Positions 22,475 to 24,039 of a stretch of DNA of 24,039 nt are shown one piece after another. Origin of the DNA: an uncultured Oscillospiraceae bacterium (GTDB taxonomy: Bacteria > Bacillota > Clostridia > Oscillospirales > Ruminococcaceae). A program made the translations under genes and the position numbers. The notes beneath the pieces were generated by a model that saw only the letters and a program-made list of their open reading frames with translations, ran no database searches and had not been told where the DNA came from. How positions within the stretch are numbered: the first letter of the stretch is position 1; every line of letters begins with the position of its first letter. The stretch spans positions 1 to 24,039 of the forward strand of contig URGV01000031.1 in NCBI GenBank assembly GCA_900547455.1, read 5' to 3'.

Positions 22475-22789
22475 ATGATCGACAGTGAATATGGAAACGA
22501 CATCCTGACGCTCGAGGACGACGACGGCGTCGAGCACACCTTCGAGGTTCTGGATTCGATTGAAAACGCCGGCACCCGTTATCTTGCGCTCTCCCCCATC
22601 TATGACGATCCGCAGCAGACTCTGGCCGACAGCGGCGAGCTGGTCATTCTGCGGGTAGTGGAGGCTGACGGCGAAGAATTTCTGGAAACCATCGACGACG
22701 AGGACGAGATGGACGAAATTGCCGACATCTTCATGGAGCGTCTGGAGGAGGACTACGACGTCATCTCCGAGGACGAGGACGAAGAATAA
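22475..22789 (+). CDS. DUF1292 family protein (YrzB-like)
   Basis: A 104-residue acidic cytosolic protein of unknown function. The start at ATG 22475 gives MIDSEYGNDILTLEDDDGVE, the usual beginning of the family; AGGAAAGG lies 12 nt upstream. A TTG at 22451 would overlap that site. The core HTFEVLDSIENAGTRYLALSP and the strand ELVILRVVE are typical of DUF1292, and the C-terminus is a nearly pure Asp/Glu tail (DYDVISEDEDEE). In B. subtilis the relative yrzB lies in the yrrL-yrrK-yrzB group; here the gene is isolated, with its own promoter, next to the AT-rich island. Confidence 0.9.
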   Translation: MIDSEYGNDILTLEDDDGVEHTFEVLDSIENAGTRYLALSPIYDDPQQTLADSGELVILRVVEADGEEFLETIDDEDEMDEIADIFMERLEEDYDVISEDEDEE

Positions 22790-22851
22790 ATTTTTATTTT
22801 CAAGAAAAACTACTGCATGTACTCCTGCCGTGTTCGAGAATGTATGGTTTT

Positions 22852-22857
22852 TATAAT
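22852..22857 (+). promoter_or_regulatory. -10 element of the 6S RNA candidate
   Basis: A perfect TATAAT in front of the structured RNA; the -35 region is weak. The transcript would start near 22864. Confidence 0.5.
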
Positions 22858-22863
22858 CCAACA

Positions 22864-23052
22864 CTTTTTAAAAGGGATGCCCCGCTCCGGCACTGGATTG
22901 CAGACCTCCCGCTTTTGCGGACGAAGGGAGCGTGAAGGTGCTGGGCAGCAACCCACCTGTCCATACGACGGGTTTTAATTTGCCATGGCGACGGCACGGT
23001 GGGGTATTTATAAAACAATCAAGGGTGCTCTTTTTGGGGGAGCGCCCTTTTT
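22864..23052 (+). ncRNA. ssrS: Structured RNA, probable 6S RNA
   Basis: About 190 nt between a TATAAT and a terminator, with no ORF. The ends can pair: ATGCCCC (22877-22883) with GGGGTAT (23001-23007), then CCG, GC and TGG blocks with their counterparts in CCATGGCGACGG, interrupted by small loops. Internal hairpins include CTCCC/GGGAG with CGC/GCG (about 22915-22940) and AGGT-GGG/CCC-ACCT (about 22936-22960). A long imperfect rod with central loops and this length fit 6S RNA, which binds the sigma-A holoenzyme. In B. subtilis the 6S-1 gene (bsrA) lies beside yrvM, the tcdA relative, which is exactly the downstream gene here. I could not run a covariance search, and other RNA classes remain possible. 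Confidence 0.58.
23021..23052 (+). terminator. Terminator of the 6S RNA candidate
   Basis: AAGGGTGCTC (23021-23030) pairs with GAGCGCCCTT (23040-23049), with one G-U pair, and is followed by a T-run. It ends the RNA about 150 bp before tcdA; no convincing promoter for tcdA is seen in that gap. Confidence 0.88.
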
Positions 23053-23200
23053 GTTGCCCTGTGCGCAAAATCTCACCTTCACAGCGGCAAAAGTCCTTCC
23101 ACTAACACCTCATTTTGCGCCTGAAGCTGCACATCAGGATGCAACTTTGGGGAAAAAATTTTTATAAATTTTTCTATCTATTACACAGGAGGTCAACCCC

Positions 23201-23920
23201 ATGAACAGAGACTGGTTAATCCGCACCGAGACACTGATCGGCGCCCAAAAGATGGACAAGCTGCAGCGCGCCACCGTGGCCATCCTGGGGCTGGGCGGCG
23301 TAGGCGGCGCGGCGGCGGAGGCGATCTGCCGGATGGGCGTCGGCAGAATCATTCTGGTCGACAGCGACACGGTGGACCGCTCCAACCTCAACCGGCAGCT
23401 GTTTGCCACCGCCGACATGGTCGGGCAGAGCAAGTGCCTTGCCGCCCGCAGGCGGCTGCTCTCGATCAACCCGGAGGTGGAGCTCAGCTGCCACGAACAG
23501 TTTTTCCTGCCGGAAAATGCGGATTTTCTCTTTGACGAGCAGCCCGACCTGATTCTGGACGCCATCGACACCGTCACAGCAAAGCTCTACCTTGCCGAGC
23601 AGTGCCAGCAGCGCGGCATCCCGCTGGTCACCTGCCTTGGCACCGGCAACCGTCTGGACCCCTCTCAGCTGCGCTGGGGCGACATCTCCGAAACCGCCGG
23701 CTGCGGCTGCCCCTTAGCGCGGGTGATGCGCCGGGAGTTAAAGAAGCGCGGGGTGCAGAAGCAGACGGTGGTCTACTCGATCGAGCAGCCGGCCAAGGCC
23801 ATCTGCCCCGGCGGGGAGGAGAAGGGCCGGCACAGCCCTGCCAGCTGCGCCTTTGTGCCGCCGGCGGCCGGCTATCTGCTGGCAAGCGTCGGGTATTCTC
23901 TTTTTATAAAGCGGGCTTAG
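23201..23920 (+). CDS. tcdA: tRNA threonylcarbamoyladenosine dehydratase TcdA (YrvM/YgdL)
   Basis: A 239-residue E1-like ATP-dependent enzyme that cyclises t6A at position 37 of ANN-decoding tRNAs to ct6A. The nucleotide-binding motif GLGGVGG is at residues 30-36, followed by VDSDTVDRSNLNRQLF (Arg and Asn that contact ATP) and a Lys in VGQSK (78). LILDAIDTVTAKLYL and GTGNRLDPSQL are typical of the family. The region GCGCPLARVMRRELKKRG carries candidate catalytic cysteines. AGGAGG precedes the ATG. The adjacency to the 6S candidate mirrors the bsrA-yrvM neighbourhood of Bacillus. Confidence 0.95.
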   Translation: MNRDWLIRTETLIGAQKMDKLQRATVAILGLGGVGGAAAEAICRMGVGRIILVDSDTVDRSNLNRQLFATADMVGQSKCLAARRRLLSINPEVELSCHEQFFLPENADFLFDEQPDLILDAIDTVTAKLYLAEQCQQRGIPLVTCLGTGNRLDPSQLRWGDISETAGCGCPLARVMRRELKKRGVQKQTVVYSIEQPAKAICPGGEEKGRHSPASCAFVPPAAGYLLASVGYSLFIKRA

Positions 23921-23936
23921 GCTCCGGGAGTTTGTG

Positions 23937-24021
23937 CGGGGCTGGTAGCCCCAGCCTCCCCTGATGCAGGCGCTCCGCCCTGCACCCGGGTGACTTTCTT
24001 ATGAGAAGAAAGTCACCAAAG
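23937..24021. repeat. Composite palindromic repeat, right copy
   Basis: Just after tcdA, three hairpins follow one another: GGGGCT/AGCCCC (23938-23952), GCAGG/CCTGC (about 23966-23983) and GGTGACTTTCTT (23989-24000) with AAGAAAGTCACC (24006-24017), then AAAG. Read from the gene outwards, the blocks GCTCCGCCC, CACCC, GGGTGACTTTC and GAAAGTCACCAAAG occur in the same order as downstream of serS at the other end of the window. The element may continue beyond the window. Confidence 0.7.
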
Positions 24022-24039
24022 ACTCACCAGGGACCTCCT

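Noticed and set aside
22864..23052. SRP RNA, RNase P RNA or a riboswitch as the identity of the structured RNA
   Set aside because: There is no SRP GGUC...GGAAGGAAGCAGC core and no RNase P GAGGAAAGUCC block. No recognisable aptamer signature is present, and the terminator lies well before the tcdA ribosome binding site.

Overview
The window looks like chromosomal DNA of a GC-rich, spore-forming member of the Clostridia, probably of the Oscillospiraceae/Ruminococcaceae group. The grounds are: Bacillota-type gene blocks (rplU-prp-rpmA with a cleavable L27 N-terminus, obgE-mrnC, the YmfF/YmfH M16 pair), a T-box in front of serS, strong AGGAGG ribosome binding sites, sigma-A type promoters, a PdaB-like deacetylase and a sigma-G-like promoter. 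The placement below class level is inference. I found no phage, IS element, tRNA, rRNA or CRISPR array.

Layout, left to right. Positions 1-140 hold a composite palindromic repeat whose relative lies at the right edge of the window. serS (-) follows with a serine T-box, then a membrane-anchored protein of unknown function (-). A plus-strand block runs from 3.1 to 7.2 kb: alpha/beta hydrolase, PdaB-like polysaccharide deacetylase, an acidic lipoprotein, a degenerate LytR-CpsA-Psr-like protein and a flavin-reductase-like protein. Next come a DedA protein (-) diverging from a PAP2 phosphatase (+), a DUF3592-like membrane protein (-), and ribU (+) under an FMN riboswitch. At 10.9-11.9 kb an ArsC/Spx-like protein and a reverse rubrerythrin (-) form an oxidative-stress pair with a palindromic operator candidate. 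An unlisted 45-residue gene (+) with a sigma-G-like promoter follows.

The right half is mostly minus-strand housekeeping: rplU-prp-rpmA, an MFS transporter placed between rpmA and obgE, then obgE-mrnC; and ymfF-ymfH-lgt-folD as a tight operon. After these comes a conspicuous AT-rich island of about 0.8-0.9 kb. It carries a good minus-strand promoter and a strong terminator but no normal ORF. Then come a DUF1292 gene (+), a structured RNA that I assign tentatively to 6S RNA, and tcdA (+).

How the parts connect: Lgt would lipidate lipoproteins such as the one at 4983. Prp removes the N-terminal extension of L27 before ribosome assembly. RibU imports riboflavin, which supplies flavin for enzymes such as the flavin-reductase-like protein. 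The most useful leads are the small sigma-G-associated gene (12205-12342), the AT-rich transcription unit (about 21511-22349), the 6S candidate (22864-23052), the palindrome in the rubrerythrin promoter (12013-12029), and the composite repeats downstream of serS and tcdA. I see no clear new defence or biosynthetic system.
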